From: an uncultured bacterium
Lineage (GTDB): Bacteria; Patescibacteriota; Gracilibacteria; UBA4473
Reading direction: 5' to 3'
DNA: 5,247 nt
NCBI GenBank assembly: GCA_947311285.1
Contig: CAMZKS010000023.1
Span: 1-5,247, forward strand
Below are positions 1-4,776 of the stretch, one piece after another. Within the stretch, counting starts at the first letter, position 1, and each line of letters opens with the position of its first letter. The notes under the pieces are model-generated. The model searched no databases, had not been told where the DNA came from, and saw only the letters and a list, made by a program, of their open reading frames with translations. Position numbers and translations under genes: made by a program.

Positions 1-17
1 AAACGCTGTTAAAATAA

Positions 18-398
18 TTAGCTAATTTCGCAAAGTAGTTCGCCTCCAACCCCAAGCGCTCTCGCCTCGTATCCGGTGATAACACCCTTCGAAGTTGAAA
101 CGATGGCAATCCCCAAACCATTAAGTACTCGACGAACCTCTTGACTACCAACGTAGATACGTTGACCAGGCTTCGAAACTCGTTTAAGTGTTAATGTTTG
201 CTCAGGAAGGCCTAACACTAAGTTTTTGAATACCTTTCCCTCTATGGCTTCAACATCAATTGAAGCAAGGAATTTGTTTTTAAGCATTACACGGGCCATT
301 CGCTCTTTTAGTTTAGAGTAAGGCACCTGTACCTGAGATTGTCCCGCCATTTGAGCGTTACGAATACGTGTTAGAAAGTCTGCGATTGGATCTACCAT
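18..398 (-). CDS. rpsH: Small ribosomal subunit protein S8 (uS8)
   Basis: S8 is a primary 16S rRNA-binding protein of the 30S platform, where it binds helix 21 of the central domain. The 126-residue product is close to the usual length of about 130. It begins MVDPIADFLTRIRNA, the classic S8 start, and its C-terminal half carries the family signature STSKGVITGYEARA followed by GVGGELLCEIS. It is the last gene of the cluster in this window, 26 bases after rpsN, which is the widest gap in the run. That gap is almost pure A/T, includes the perfect palindrome TTTAAATTTAAA (401-412), and has no Shine-Dalgarno motif. In E. coli S8 represses the spc operon by binding its own mRNA, but I see no obvious mimic of its rRNA site here. 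The stop is TAA; rplF should follow beyond position 1. Confidence 0.97.
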   Translation of the reverse strand: MVDPIADFLTRIRNAQMAGQSQVQVPYSKLKERMARVMLKNKFLASIDVEAIEGKVFKNLVLGLPEQTLTLKRVSKPGQRIYVGSQEVRRVLNGLGIAIVSTSKGVITGYEARALGVGGELLCEIS

Positions 399-424
399 AG
401 TTTAAATTTAAAGTTTTAATTTGT

Positions 425-679
425 TTACCAAGACGATTTACGAACGCCTGGAATCTCACCTCTCTCTGCTAACTCGCGAAACAAACAACGCGAGATCCCA
501 AAGTCGCTCATGTAACCATGCGCTCGGCCCGTTATCTTGCATCGATTATAAGCACGAGTTTTGTATTTATCTTTACCTTTCGTGGCGTGCTTTACTTGGT
601 TATAAGTACCATCAGCTTTTTTGGCAATGGCGCGATCTAACATGCGCTTCTGCTTGACAACCAGTGCTTTTCTTACCAT
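425..679 (-). CDS. rpsN: Small ribosomal subunit protein S14 (uS14), zinc-ligand-less short form
   Basis: S14 is a late-assembling protein of the 30S head that contacts 16S rRNA near S3 and S10. The product has 84 residues, between the roughly 61-residue zinc-binding form and the roughly 100-residue zinc-free form. The C-terminal half is clear: YNRCKITGRAHGYMSDFG, then FRELAERGEIPGVRKSSW, which matches the family ending. Zinc-type S14 has two CxxC pairs. Here the first is reduced to CKIT, and the second aligns as SRCL, with one Cys at a non-ligand position, so four-Cys zinc binding is not expected. The start lies 6 bases after the rplE stop (TAATTTTGAATG), and no Shine-Dalgarno motif is visible. 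The lysine-rich first half (KQKRM, AIAKKADG, KGKDKYK) fits rRNA binding. Confidence 0.96.
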   Translation of the reverse strand: MVRKALVVKQKRMLDRAIAKKADGTYNQVKHATKGKDKYKTRAYNRCKITGRAHGYMSDFGISRCLFRELAERGEIPGVRKSSW

Positions 680-685
680 TCAAAA

Positions 686-1261
686 TTAATTAGTTTCTTT
701 TTTATCTTCGTGCTTTTTAATAAATGGGAAACCCATCGCTTCTAGCATTTTGACTGTATGTTCTGGCTCCTTTGTACTAGTAACAATTGTCACCTGAACA
801 CCATGAACCTTGCGTGGATCCTCCACATTAACTTCAGGGAAAACCGTGTGTTCAGTAAACCCGAAAGAACAGTTTCCGTCTTTATCAAACTTATTTCGTT
901 TCACTCCGCGAAAACCTTGAACCCGAGGGAAGACAACGTTAATCACCTTATCCAAGAAATCATAAGCACTTTCACCTCTAAGAGTTACACACATTCCTAC
1001 CGGCATCCCTTCTCGCAATTTAAAATTAGAAACAGACAGACGAGACCTTCTAAGTACTGGCTTTTGACCCGTAATCTTATTTAAAGTCTCTTCAACTGTT
1101 CCGTAATCCTTAGTTCCAAGACGATGCATATAAGAACCCATTCCTACATTCACTACAATCTTCAAAATTCTTGGTGCCTGCATAACATTCTTCATACCCA
1201 AGTCCTTAATAAGTTTAGGTTGGATGTCTTTCTGGTAACGTTGTTGTAATTCAGATGCCAT
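686..1261 (-). CDS. rplE: Large ribosomal subunit protein L5 (uL5)
   Basis: L5 binds 5S rRNA in the central protuberance of the 50S subunit and reaches the P-site tRNA elbow. The 191-residue product is slightly longer than the typical length of about 180. Family features in order are an N-terminal helix (LQQRYQKDIQPKLIKDLGM), the strand PRILKIVVNVGMG, the central KPVLRRSRLSVSNFKLREG, MPVGMCVTLRG, then FPRVQGFRGVKRNKFDKDGN and SFGFTEHTVFPE, which match the RNA-binding core. The extra length is a charged tail (KKHEDKKETN) after the usual MGFPF ending. Its ATG lies 2 bases after the rplX stop (TAACCATG), which suggests translational coupling. No Shine-Dalgarno motif precedes the start. The stop is TAA. 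Confidence 0.98.
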   Translation of the reverse strand: MASELQQRYQKDIQPKLIKDLGMKNVMQAPRILKIVVNVGMGSYMHRLGTKDYGTVEETLNKITGQKPVLRRSRLSVSNFKLREGMPVGMCVTLRGESAYDFLDKVINVVFPRVQGFRGVKRNKFDKDGNCSFGFTEHTVFPEVNVEDPRKVHGVQVTIVTSTKEPEHTVKMLEAMGFPFIKKHEDKKETN

Positions 1262-1263
1262 GG

Positions 1264-1641
1264 TTAAGCTTTAATCTTTTTAACTGCTTTCTTCTTTGCC
1301 TCTTTTTTAGGGGCTTCTTTTTTCGCTACGGCCTTTGTAATAGCTTGTCCAGATTTTTTTGCAATACGAGTTTTAACTCCATTGCTATCAACCAAGTAAC
1401 CAACTCGCGTTGGACCACCCGTTTTTGGGTCCACCACCGACACATTAGAAACGTGAATTGGAACGAAGATCTCAGTTCGATCCCCAGGAACACCATCACG
1501 CCCCTTAACATGCTTGGTTTTAGAATTAATACCCTCTACCAATACTTTTTGTTGTGCCAGATATATCTTGGAAATAATCCCAGATTTACCGCGGTCTTTA
1601 CCCGTTTGCACCACCACGTTATCGCCTACTCTAATTTTCAT
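1264..1641 (-). CDS. rplX: Large ribosomal subunit protein L24 (uL24) with Lys/Ala-rich tail
   Basis: L24 is an early assembly initiator that binds the 5' domain of 23S rRNA near the exit tunnel. The 125-residue product starts MKIRVGDNVVVQTGKDRGKSG, a textbook KOW motif, and continues with KVLVEGINSKTKHVKG. A segment with VSVVDPKTGGPTRVGYLVDSN matches the family's DP.TG.PTRVG block. After about residue 95 it turns into a low-complexity basic tail (KKEAPKKEAKKKAVKKIKA), which makes it longer than the usual length of about 105 and is probably a disordered rRNA-binding extension. The gene starts 2 bases after the rplN stop and ends 2 bases before the rplE start. No Shine-Dalgarno motif is seen upstream. 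The stop is TAA. Confidence 0.97.
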   Translation of the reverse strand: MKIRVGDNVVVQTGKDRGKSGIISKIYLAQQKVLVEGINSKTKHVKGRDGVPGDRTEIFVPIHVSNVSVVDPKTGGPTRVGYLVDSNGVKTRIAKKSGQAITKAVAKKEAPKKEAKKKAVKKIKA

Positions 1642-1643
1642 GT

Positions 1644-2012
1644 TTATAGTACTTCAGGAGCTAGAGATATAATTTTTTGGAAACCCTTCTGCCGAAGCTC
1701 GCGAGCCACTGGGCCAAATACCCGTGTTCCTTTCGGCCGCCCTTTCTCATTTATAATTACAACCGCGTTTTCATCAAAGCGAATATAACTTCCGTCTCGA
1801 CGCCGAATGGGCGACACTTGACGAACCACCACCGCTCTCTCAACTTTCTTTCTTTTTACTACCCCTTTAGGGGCTGCCGTTTTAACAGAGACAACAATTA
1901 CGTCCCCCACTGAGGCATATCGACGCTTAGATCCCCCTAAAACCTTAATACACATAACGGTTTTTGCACCAGTATTGTCGGCCACCCGAAGACGAGTCAT
2001 ATCTTGGATCAT
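1644..2012 (-). CDS. rplN: Large ribosomal subunit protein L14 (uL14)
   Basis: L14 sits on the 50S interface face, binds 23S rRNA beside L19 and forms an intersubunit bridge to helix 14 of 16S rRNA. At 122 residues it has exactly the usual bacterial length. It shows the N-terminal MIQDMTRLRVADNTGAKTV, then CIKVLGGS, GDVIVVSVK, the family signature around AVVVRQ to RRDGSYIRFDENAVVII, then RPKGTRVFGPVARELR and the ending SLAPEVL. Its start codon overlaps the rpsQ stop as ATGA (4 bases shared), a strong sign of translational coupling. No Shine-Dalgarno motif precedes the ATG. The stop is TAA, 2 bases before rplX. Confidence 0.99.
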   Translation of the reverse strand: MIQDMTRLRVADNTGAKTVMCIKVLGGSKRRYASVGDVIVVSVKTAAPKGVVKRKKVERAVVVRQVSPIRRRDGSYIRFDENAVVIINEKGRPKGTRVFGPVARELRQKGFQKIISLAPEVL

Positions 2013-2245
2013 GCTGTTTTTTCGATATTAGTTAGAACCCATGTTTTTCTTTTAGAAACAGGTCGACATTGAGCAAAAGAGACTTCATCCCCCACCTTAG
2101 CCTCTGTTTTTTCGTCGTGTATCAAGAAATTTTTAGTTCTTAGATACTGCTTTTTATACTTTGGATGAGTCTGATAAGAGCGCACTTGCACCTTAATCGT
2201 CTTCTCCCCAGAGAGTTTTACAACAACGCCTTGTTTAGTAATCAT
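2009..2245 (-). CDS. rpsQ: Small ribosomal subunit protein S17 (uS17)
   Basis: S17 is a primary binding protein of the 16S 5' domain (around helices 7 and 11) with an OB fold. The 78-residue product is within the normal range of 78 to 90. It shows KQGVVVKLSGEKTIKVQV near the N-terminus and the family signature GDEVSFAQCRPVSKRKTW near the C-terminus. Its ATG shares one base with the rpmC stop (TAATG), and its own TGA stop overlaps the rplN start (ATGA), so it is coupled on both sides. It is the only gene of the eight that ends in TGA, and it ends at the normal family C-terminus, which is direct evidence that UGA is a stop in this genome. No Shine-Dalgarno motif is present. Confidence 0.98.
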   Translation of the reverse strand: MITKQGVVVKLSGEKTIKVQVRSYQTHPKYKKQYLRTKNFLIHDEKTEAKVGDEVSFAQCRPVSKRKTWVLTNIEKTA

Positions 2246-2433
2246 TATGAAGGTTGGTTATTTAAGAGAGTCTTAATTCGAGCCACTAGACGCCTTTTTT
2301 TTGAAATTTGAGACGTATCAGCGCTTTGCTGCGTTTTAACATGGAAACGAACAACCGCCATTTCACGCTGAGTCTTACGAAGCTGTTCGTACAACTTTTT
2401 CACTGTCATTTGTCGTAGTTCTTGGATTTTCAT
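2245..2433 (-). CDS. rpmC: Large ribosomal subunit protein L29 (uL29)
   Basis: L29 is a small two-helix protein at the 50S tunnel exit, next to L23, in the docking area for nascent-chain factors. The 62-residue product fits the family (about 60 to 70). It starts MKIQELRQMTVKKLYEQLRK, has the central REMAVVRFHVKTQQSAD, and the C-terminal helix TSQISKKRRLVARIKTLLN, matching the typical LRF, then NTS-I-RR-IARI-T pattern. It lies 3 bases after the rplP stop (TAAGCCATG) and overlaps rpsQ by one base. No Shine-Dalgarno motif is visible, so re-initiation after rplP is the simplest route for its translation. Confidence 0.97.
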   Translation of the reverse strand: MKIQELRQMTVKKLYEQLRKTQREMAVVRFHVKTQQSADTSQISKKRRLVARIKTLLNNQPS

Positions 2434-2436
2434 GGC

Positions 2437-2853
2437 TTACAACTGATTATCAATAACTTTGCACTTAACCGACAGCTTGTAGGTAGCCAACTTAAGCGCT
2501 TCCCGCATTAGCTCTTTATCCGTCCCTGCCATCTCAAAAAGAACTTTCCCCGGAAGCACTTGTGCTACCCAGTGATCCGGAGCCCCTTTCCCAGACCCCA
2601 TCGGAACTTCCCCCGATTTGGCAGTAAGAATTTTATCAGGAAAGACCCGAATCCACACCTTACCTCCTCGTTTCACCGCTCGCGCAATAGCTCGACGAGC
2701 TGCTTCAATTTCACGAGCATTCAACTCTCCAGCACTCATAGCCTTGATGCCAATTTCGCCAAAAGAAATTTTATTTCCTCGAGTTGCTACCCCGCGTCCT
2801 TGAGATCGCAGGCGATGCTGTCTACGGTATTTAGTTTTTTTAGGCTGTAACAT
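2437..2853 (-). CDS. rplP: Large ribosomal subunit protein L16 (uL16)
   Basis: L16 binds 23S rRNA near the A-site tRNA elbow and the central protuberance and is needed for peptidyl-transfer activity. The 138-residue product is of standard length. Features in order are MLQPKKTKYRRQHRLR, then GRGVATRGNKISFGEIGIKA, the helix with REIEAARRAIARAVKRGGKVW, then IRVFPDKILTAKSGEVPMGSGKG, the conserved RoxA-target-like PMGxGKG loop, then WVAQVLPGKVLFEM and LATYKLSVKCKVI. It is the first gene of the cluster here, although rpsC normally precedes it. Its leader is about 138 bases long, and no Shine-Dalgarno motif lies at the usual distance: the sequence just before ATG is TTTATTAAATCCC. The stop is TAA. 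Confidence 0.98.
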   Translation of the reverse strand: MLQPKKTKYRRQHRLRSQGRGVATRGNKISFGEIGIKAMSAGELNAREIEAARRAIARAVKRGGKVWIRVFPDKILTAKSGEVPMGSGKGAPDHWVAQVLPGKVLFEMAGTDKELMREALKLATYKLSVKCKVIDNQL

Positions 2854-2991
2854 GGGATTTAATAAACTAGTTAAACTAGATTTAATGAACGGAAAAACAG
2901 AAGTTCCTCCGAGCCCGCTAGAGGGGCTTATAATATATTAAGACTGTAGTTTGTCGCTTCTTTTAAGCTTTGACACACACACCCTTAAAGC
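2854..2991 (-). promoter_or_regulatory. Structured 5' leader of the rplP cluster
   Basis: This is the untranslated leader predicted between the promoter's start point and rplP. Read on the minus strand it holds a GCTTT ... AAAGC pairing around a (GT)n run (arms 2987-2991 and 2967-2971), then hairpin A (arms AGCCC 2924-2928 and GGGCT 2912-2916, loop of 7), then hairpin B (CGGAGGAA, loop CTTCTG, TTTTTCCG; 2890-2911; includes two G-T pairs). Hairpin B encloses the only GGAGGA on the coding strand near the cluster. Close to rplP, TAAACTAG occurs twice (2863-2870 and 2872-2879), which also makes the odd-centred palindrome CTAGTTAAACTAG (2867-2879). The layout suggests an autoregulated leader, but no known ribosomal-protein binding motif is identified. 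Confidence 0.4.
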
Positions 2992-2997
2992 CGGCCG

Positions 2998-3025
2998 ATA
3001 GTACCAAGAAGCCATGGCCTGTCAA
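2998..3025 (-). promoter_or_regulatory. Predicted sigma-70-type promoter for the rplP cluster
   Basis: On the minus strand, a perfect -35 box TTGACA (3020-3025) is followed by 16 bases and then a -10 box TACTAT (2998-3003). TGG sits immediately before the -10, giving an extended -10 element. Transcription would start near 2991 and run into rplP. It is the best promoter-like sequence seen upstream of the ribosomal protein genes. A weaker alternative on the same strand is GCGACA (2952-2957), 16 bases, TATTAT (2930-2935), which would start inside hairpin A of the leader. Confidence 0.65.
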
Positions 3026-3177
3026 GAGAAGTTTAGCCCTTTTATTAATACCTTTTGCAAACCCCCTATTTAACGTCTTTGATGCGTTGTATAGCCACGC
3101 GTCGGCTGGGCATAACGACGTAAGGTGGTGCGACGCTTGGAAGACCTGCGCGTTATTATTAATTTTACAAATCAAAA
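3026..3177. other. Intergenic stretch without a gene
   Basis: No convincing coding region is seen between the promoter and the antitoxin remnant. Both strands carry open frames here and into the leader, but their translations have no family-like pattern, and they run across the promoter. The one notable item is a GC-rich inverted repeat at 3095-3140: CCA, a mismatch, GCGTCG, a 26-base loop, CGACGC, a mismatch, TGG. It would lie in the 5' region of any plus-strand transcript into the toxin-antitoxin remnant. Confidence 0.4.
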
Positions 3178-3293
3178 ATGAGCGTACTTTCTGCACCATT
3201 AACGGCTGAACTCAAAAAAGCGATTTAGAACCTAATAGATTTGGGTGAGGCAAAGTTATTTCTGGTGACATTGAAGATTTTTTAGATCTTTAA
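3178..3293 (+). pseudogene. RelB/ParD-like antitoxin remnant, nonsense and frameshift damaged
   Basis: The frame from ATG 3178 reads MSVLSAPLTAELKKAI, then TAG (3226-3228), then NLIDLGEAK. This resembles the start of short antitoxins of RelE-partner type, in which the stop position would be Glu (GAG to TAG). After AAG (3253-3255) the frame must shift by a net single-base loss to read ISGDIEDFLDL and stop at TAA 3291. The whole is about 38 codons against a usual 70 to 90, so an internal part is probably also deleted. It sits directly before a RelE-like toxin frame, three bases apart, the normal antitoxin-toxin order. The family assignment is inference from sequence style and context. Confidence 0.55.
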
Positions 3294-3296
3294 ATT

Positions 3297-3557
3297 ATAG
3301 AAATTAGATTTACTCAAAGTTTTCTTCGGCAAATCAAAAAACTACCGAAAGCCTTACAACAAGAATCTGCGGAAAAAATAAGCTTATTCAAACAGGACGA
3401 AAAACCCCCAATGCTAAAAACGCACAAACTTAAGGGGCGATTAAAAAATCGTTACAGTTTTTCGGTTAATTATCAGACGCGGATTGTGTTTAAGTACTTA
3501 GATACCAATGCGGTCGTTTTATTGGCGGTAGGTGATCATGATGTGTATAAGAAGTAG
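3297..3557 (+). pseudogene. RelE/StbE-family toxin frame with lost ATG start
   Basis: An 86-codon open frame ends at TAG 3555-3557. It reads IEIRFTQSFLRQIKKLPKAL near the N-terminus, then HKLKGRLKNRYSFSVNYQTR and IVFKYL, and ends VVLLAVGDHDVYKK. The pattern of a helix with R..KKLPK, an LKG block, a basic strand with R-Y-S, an R-I-V-F strand and the terminal GDHD.Y is typical of RelE/ParE-superfamily mRNA interferase toxins at full length (85 to 95 residues). In-frame TAA (3291-3293) precedes it, and no ATG, GTG or TTG lies near the expected start. ATA (3297-3299) occupies the position of Met, so an ATG-to-ATA change probably silenced it. A very weak ATT/ATA start cannot be excluded. The upstream antitoxin is also broken. 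Confidence 0.65.
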
Positions 3558-3595
3558 GTGGAAAAGAAATCAACCAGGATAGATTTTATAAAACA

Positions 3596-3630
3596 AATCT
3601 GTCCCCTTTTGTTTTAATCTGTCTCCTTTT
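3596..3630. repeat. Tandem pair of AATCTGTCYCCTTTT units
   Basis: Two 15-base copies, AATCTGTCCCCTTTT (3596-3610) and AATCTGTCTCCTTTT (3616-3630), differ at one base and repeat with a 20-base period. On the other strand the unit reads AAAAGGGGACAGATT, which recalls short repeats that often lie near REP-associated transposases. No transposase is present here, so the link is only a suggestion. Confidence 0.5.
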
Positions 3631-3670
3631 ATTCTTTTATTTGAACTAAATTTGGCAACTCTTGTCTTCT

Positions 3671-3714
3671 AAGTTTGAACTCTAATTTAAAGTGCACTCG
3701 TAGAGTTCGAACTT
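3671..3714. repeat. Near-perfect inverted repeat overlapping direct-repeat copy 1
   Basis: AAGTTTGAACTCTA (3671-3684) and TAGAGTTCGAACTT (3701-3714) are reverse complements at 13 of 14 positions, separated by 16 bases that include the palindrome GTGCAC. The right arm and loop belong to the direct repeat; the left arm is missing from the second copy. Confidence 0.7.
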
Positions 3715-3771
3715 GAAAATCATGAAGATCACCAAGACCGTCCTCGAAAAATCAGGCACGACAAAAAAACC
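3681..3771. repeat. Bipartite direct repeat, copy 1
   Basis: Block 1 (3681-3717, 37 bases) starts TCTAATTTAAAGTGCACTCG and ends AGTTCGAACTTGAA. Block 2 (3752-3771, 20 bases) is TCAGGCACGACAAAAAAACC. Both are identical in copy 2. The blocks are separated here by 34 bases that do not match the 18 bases in copy 2. Together the copies bracket the metallopeptidase pseudogene, about 1 kb apart, like ends of a former mobile or recombining unit. The origin is not recognised. Confidence 0.85.
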
Positions 3772-3903
3772 ACTAGTGAGATTTAATAAATTAATGATTG
3801 AGTAAAATACCCCCCCCCAAATAACACCATAAACATTGAAACAGGCCTGTATTTGGATTCTTCCTACGGAGAATGACGGTAAGTTGTGTTTGTTGTGTAG
3901 TTC
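3772..3903. other. Non-coding stretch with C-tract and small palindromes
   Basis: This gap between direct-repeat copy 1 and the pseudogene end holds a run of nine C (3810-3818), a perfect 10-base palindrome ACAGGCCTGT (3841-3850) and a 7-bp hairpin ATTCTTC / CTAC / GGAGAAT (3857-3874, one G-T pair). The last resembles a REP-like GGATTCTTC...GAGAATGAC unit seen dispersed in some genomes. No gene is visible. Confidence 0.4.
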
Positions 3904-4691
3904 TTAATTTTCAGAGTCTTTGTTGCTTTGATTTTGAAGCTTCTCTAAAAGCCCTACCAACGTTTTTTCTTTTTGAATTTTTTCATTATCAGTCATTATC
4001 GCTCTATTTATCGAATCCAGTGTTCCAGTACCAAATATTTCATCCACAATTTGCAGATAACCTCTATCGCGAGCAAAGTAAGCAATTTTCCATTCGCGCC
4101 ATACGTCATCTCGACTCTTTTTGGTACTCCCTGATAAATGCTAAGCGGTTTATATAAGTATCTTTTTTACCACGACCTTTAGGCAAAAATTGCGAATCAC
4201 TTTTAGCTTCTGCTAATTGCTCTGGCATTCTTTTTTGAAAAATACTCATTACCTCAAAGATCCTTCTTTCTGATCCAAACAACACTTTTGTTTGATCTCT
4301 TAAGTCTTGATCATCACATAGTTCTAGTGCAATTAAATCTGTTGTCCCTTCATTGATAGCCGTGTTTTGTTCTCCTAACTCAAACCCTCCAGCCACAACA
4401 TAATTTTCAGACGCATCTGATAAATCTGCATCCCCCCATTCAGAGAAAGCCCTATGCAGAAATTCATGAATATTGGTTTGTACCTTTGCCTCTAAGTACT
4501 CTGGTATTTCAAAATGATCCGTCCCTAAAACATACATAGCGTCTTCTATACATACAGGAAAATAAACTTGATTCTCCTTTAATGGGCGAGACTGCCTTAT
4601 CCCTAAAATCCTCTATCTCCTGCTGAACCTTCCGCAAGCAAACATTTACCATCTCTGTTTGCTCTGGCGTTTTATCAGTAACAGAAATTTC
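3904..4691 (-). pseudogene. Frameshifted gluzincin-like zinc metallopeptidase remnant
   Basis: No single frame is complete, but three minus-strand frames join into about 261 codons. Frame 1 reads EISVTDKTPEQTEMVNVCLR and QQEIEDFRDKAVSPIK. A single extra base near 4574-4580 (AAAGGAG) then moves into NQVYFPVCIEDAMYVLGTDH. A second extra base near 4114 changes YQKES-R-stop into RDDVWREWKIAYFARDRGYL, ending at TAA 3904-3906 after NQSNKDSEN. The HEFLH motif (4454-4468, about residue 75) and INEGTTDLIALEL 35 residues later (Glu at 4349-4351, about residue 114) match the HExxH...NEG-T layout of gluzincin metallopeptidases, with His, His and Glu as zinc ligands. No signal peptide or membrane segment is visible. 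The N-terminus runs into direct-repeat copy 2 and looks truncated. The exact family and substrate are unknown. Confidence 0.6.
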
Positions 4692-4764
4692 TAATTTAAA
4701 GTGCACTCGTAGAGTTCGAACTTGAAGACTGAAACAAGAAATATTCAGGCACGACAAAAAAACC
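4690..4764. repeat. Bipartite direct repeat, copy 2
   Basis: Block 1 (4690-4726) and block 2 (4745-4764) are identical to those of copy 1 at 3681-3771, with an 18-base spacer instead of 34. Block 1 adjoins the truncated N-terminal end of the metallopeptidase remnant. The A7 run in block 2 is, on the minus strand, the T-tract of the probable terminator that ends the 16S transcript. The repeat may thus have carried a terminator or been acquired into one. Confidence 0.85.
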
Positions 4765-4776
4765 GCAGATTCGGTT
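4756..4776 (-). terminator. Probable intrinsic terminator of the 16S transcription unit
   Basis: On the minus strand AACCG, the 6-base loop AATCTG and CGGTT form a 5-bp hairpin that runs straight into a T-tract (seven T in all, two of them in the stem). It lies about 235 to 255 bases after the 16S 3' end, with no gene between. The stem is short, so this is a moderate call. If real, transcription stops without reaching any tRNA or 23S gene. Confidence 0.5.

Noticed and set aside
18..2853. Alternative genetic code with UGA as Gly (as in Absconditabacteria and Gracilibacteria)
   Set aside because: rpsQ ends in TGA at its normal C-terminus, and none of the ribosomal proteins needs an internal UGA.
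2872..2900. Leader peptide starting at CTG after GGAGGA
   Set aside because: It needs a very rare CTG start, gives only nine codons and lies in a hairpin.
2929..2934. Perfect TATAAT on the plus strand
   Set aside because: No -35-like sequence lies 15 to 19 bases upstream (the region reads CCTCCG) and it overlaps the leader hairpin of the opposite strand.
2963..3209. Open frames of 78-79 codons on both strands in the gap between rplP and the antitoxin remnant
   Set aside because: Their translations have no family-like pattern, they overlap each other and the rplP promoter, and neither has a ribosome binding site.
3758..3776. Terminator at the T-tract of direct-repeat copy 1
   Set aside because: The preceding CACTAGTG is a palindrome too short to form a stem with a proper loop, unlike the AACCG/CGGTT hairpin in copy 2.
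3810..3818. Run of nine C as a phase-variation tract
   Set aside because: It is not inside or directly before any recognisable intact gene.
3873..4157. Plus-strand open frame of 94 codons
   Set aside because: It is antisense to the metallopeptidase remnant and its composition (Phe, Leu and Ser rich) is typical of a shadow frame.
4106..4537. A self-contained 143-residue metallopeptidase gene starting at ATG 4537
   Set aside because: Family-like coding continues both upstream in this frame and in a neighbouring frame, and downstream past the stop in another frame, so the ATG is more likely internal. A real short gene cannot be fully excluded.
3681..4764. CRISPR array
   Set aside because: Only two repeat copies occur, about 1 kb apart, with a pseudogene between them.
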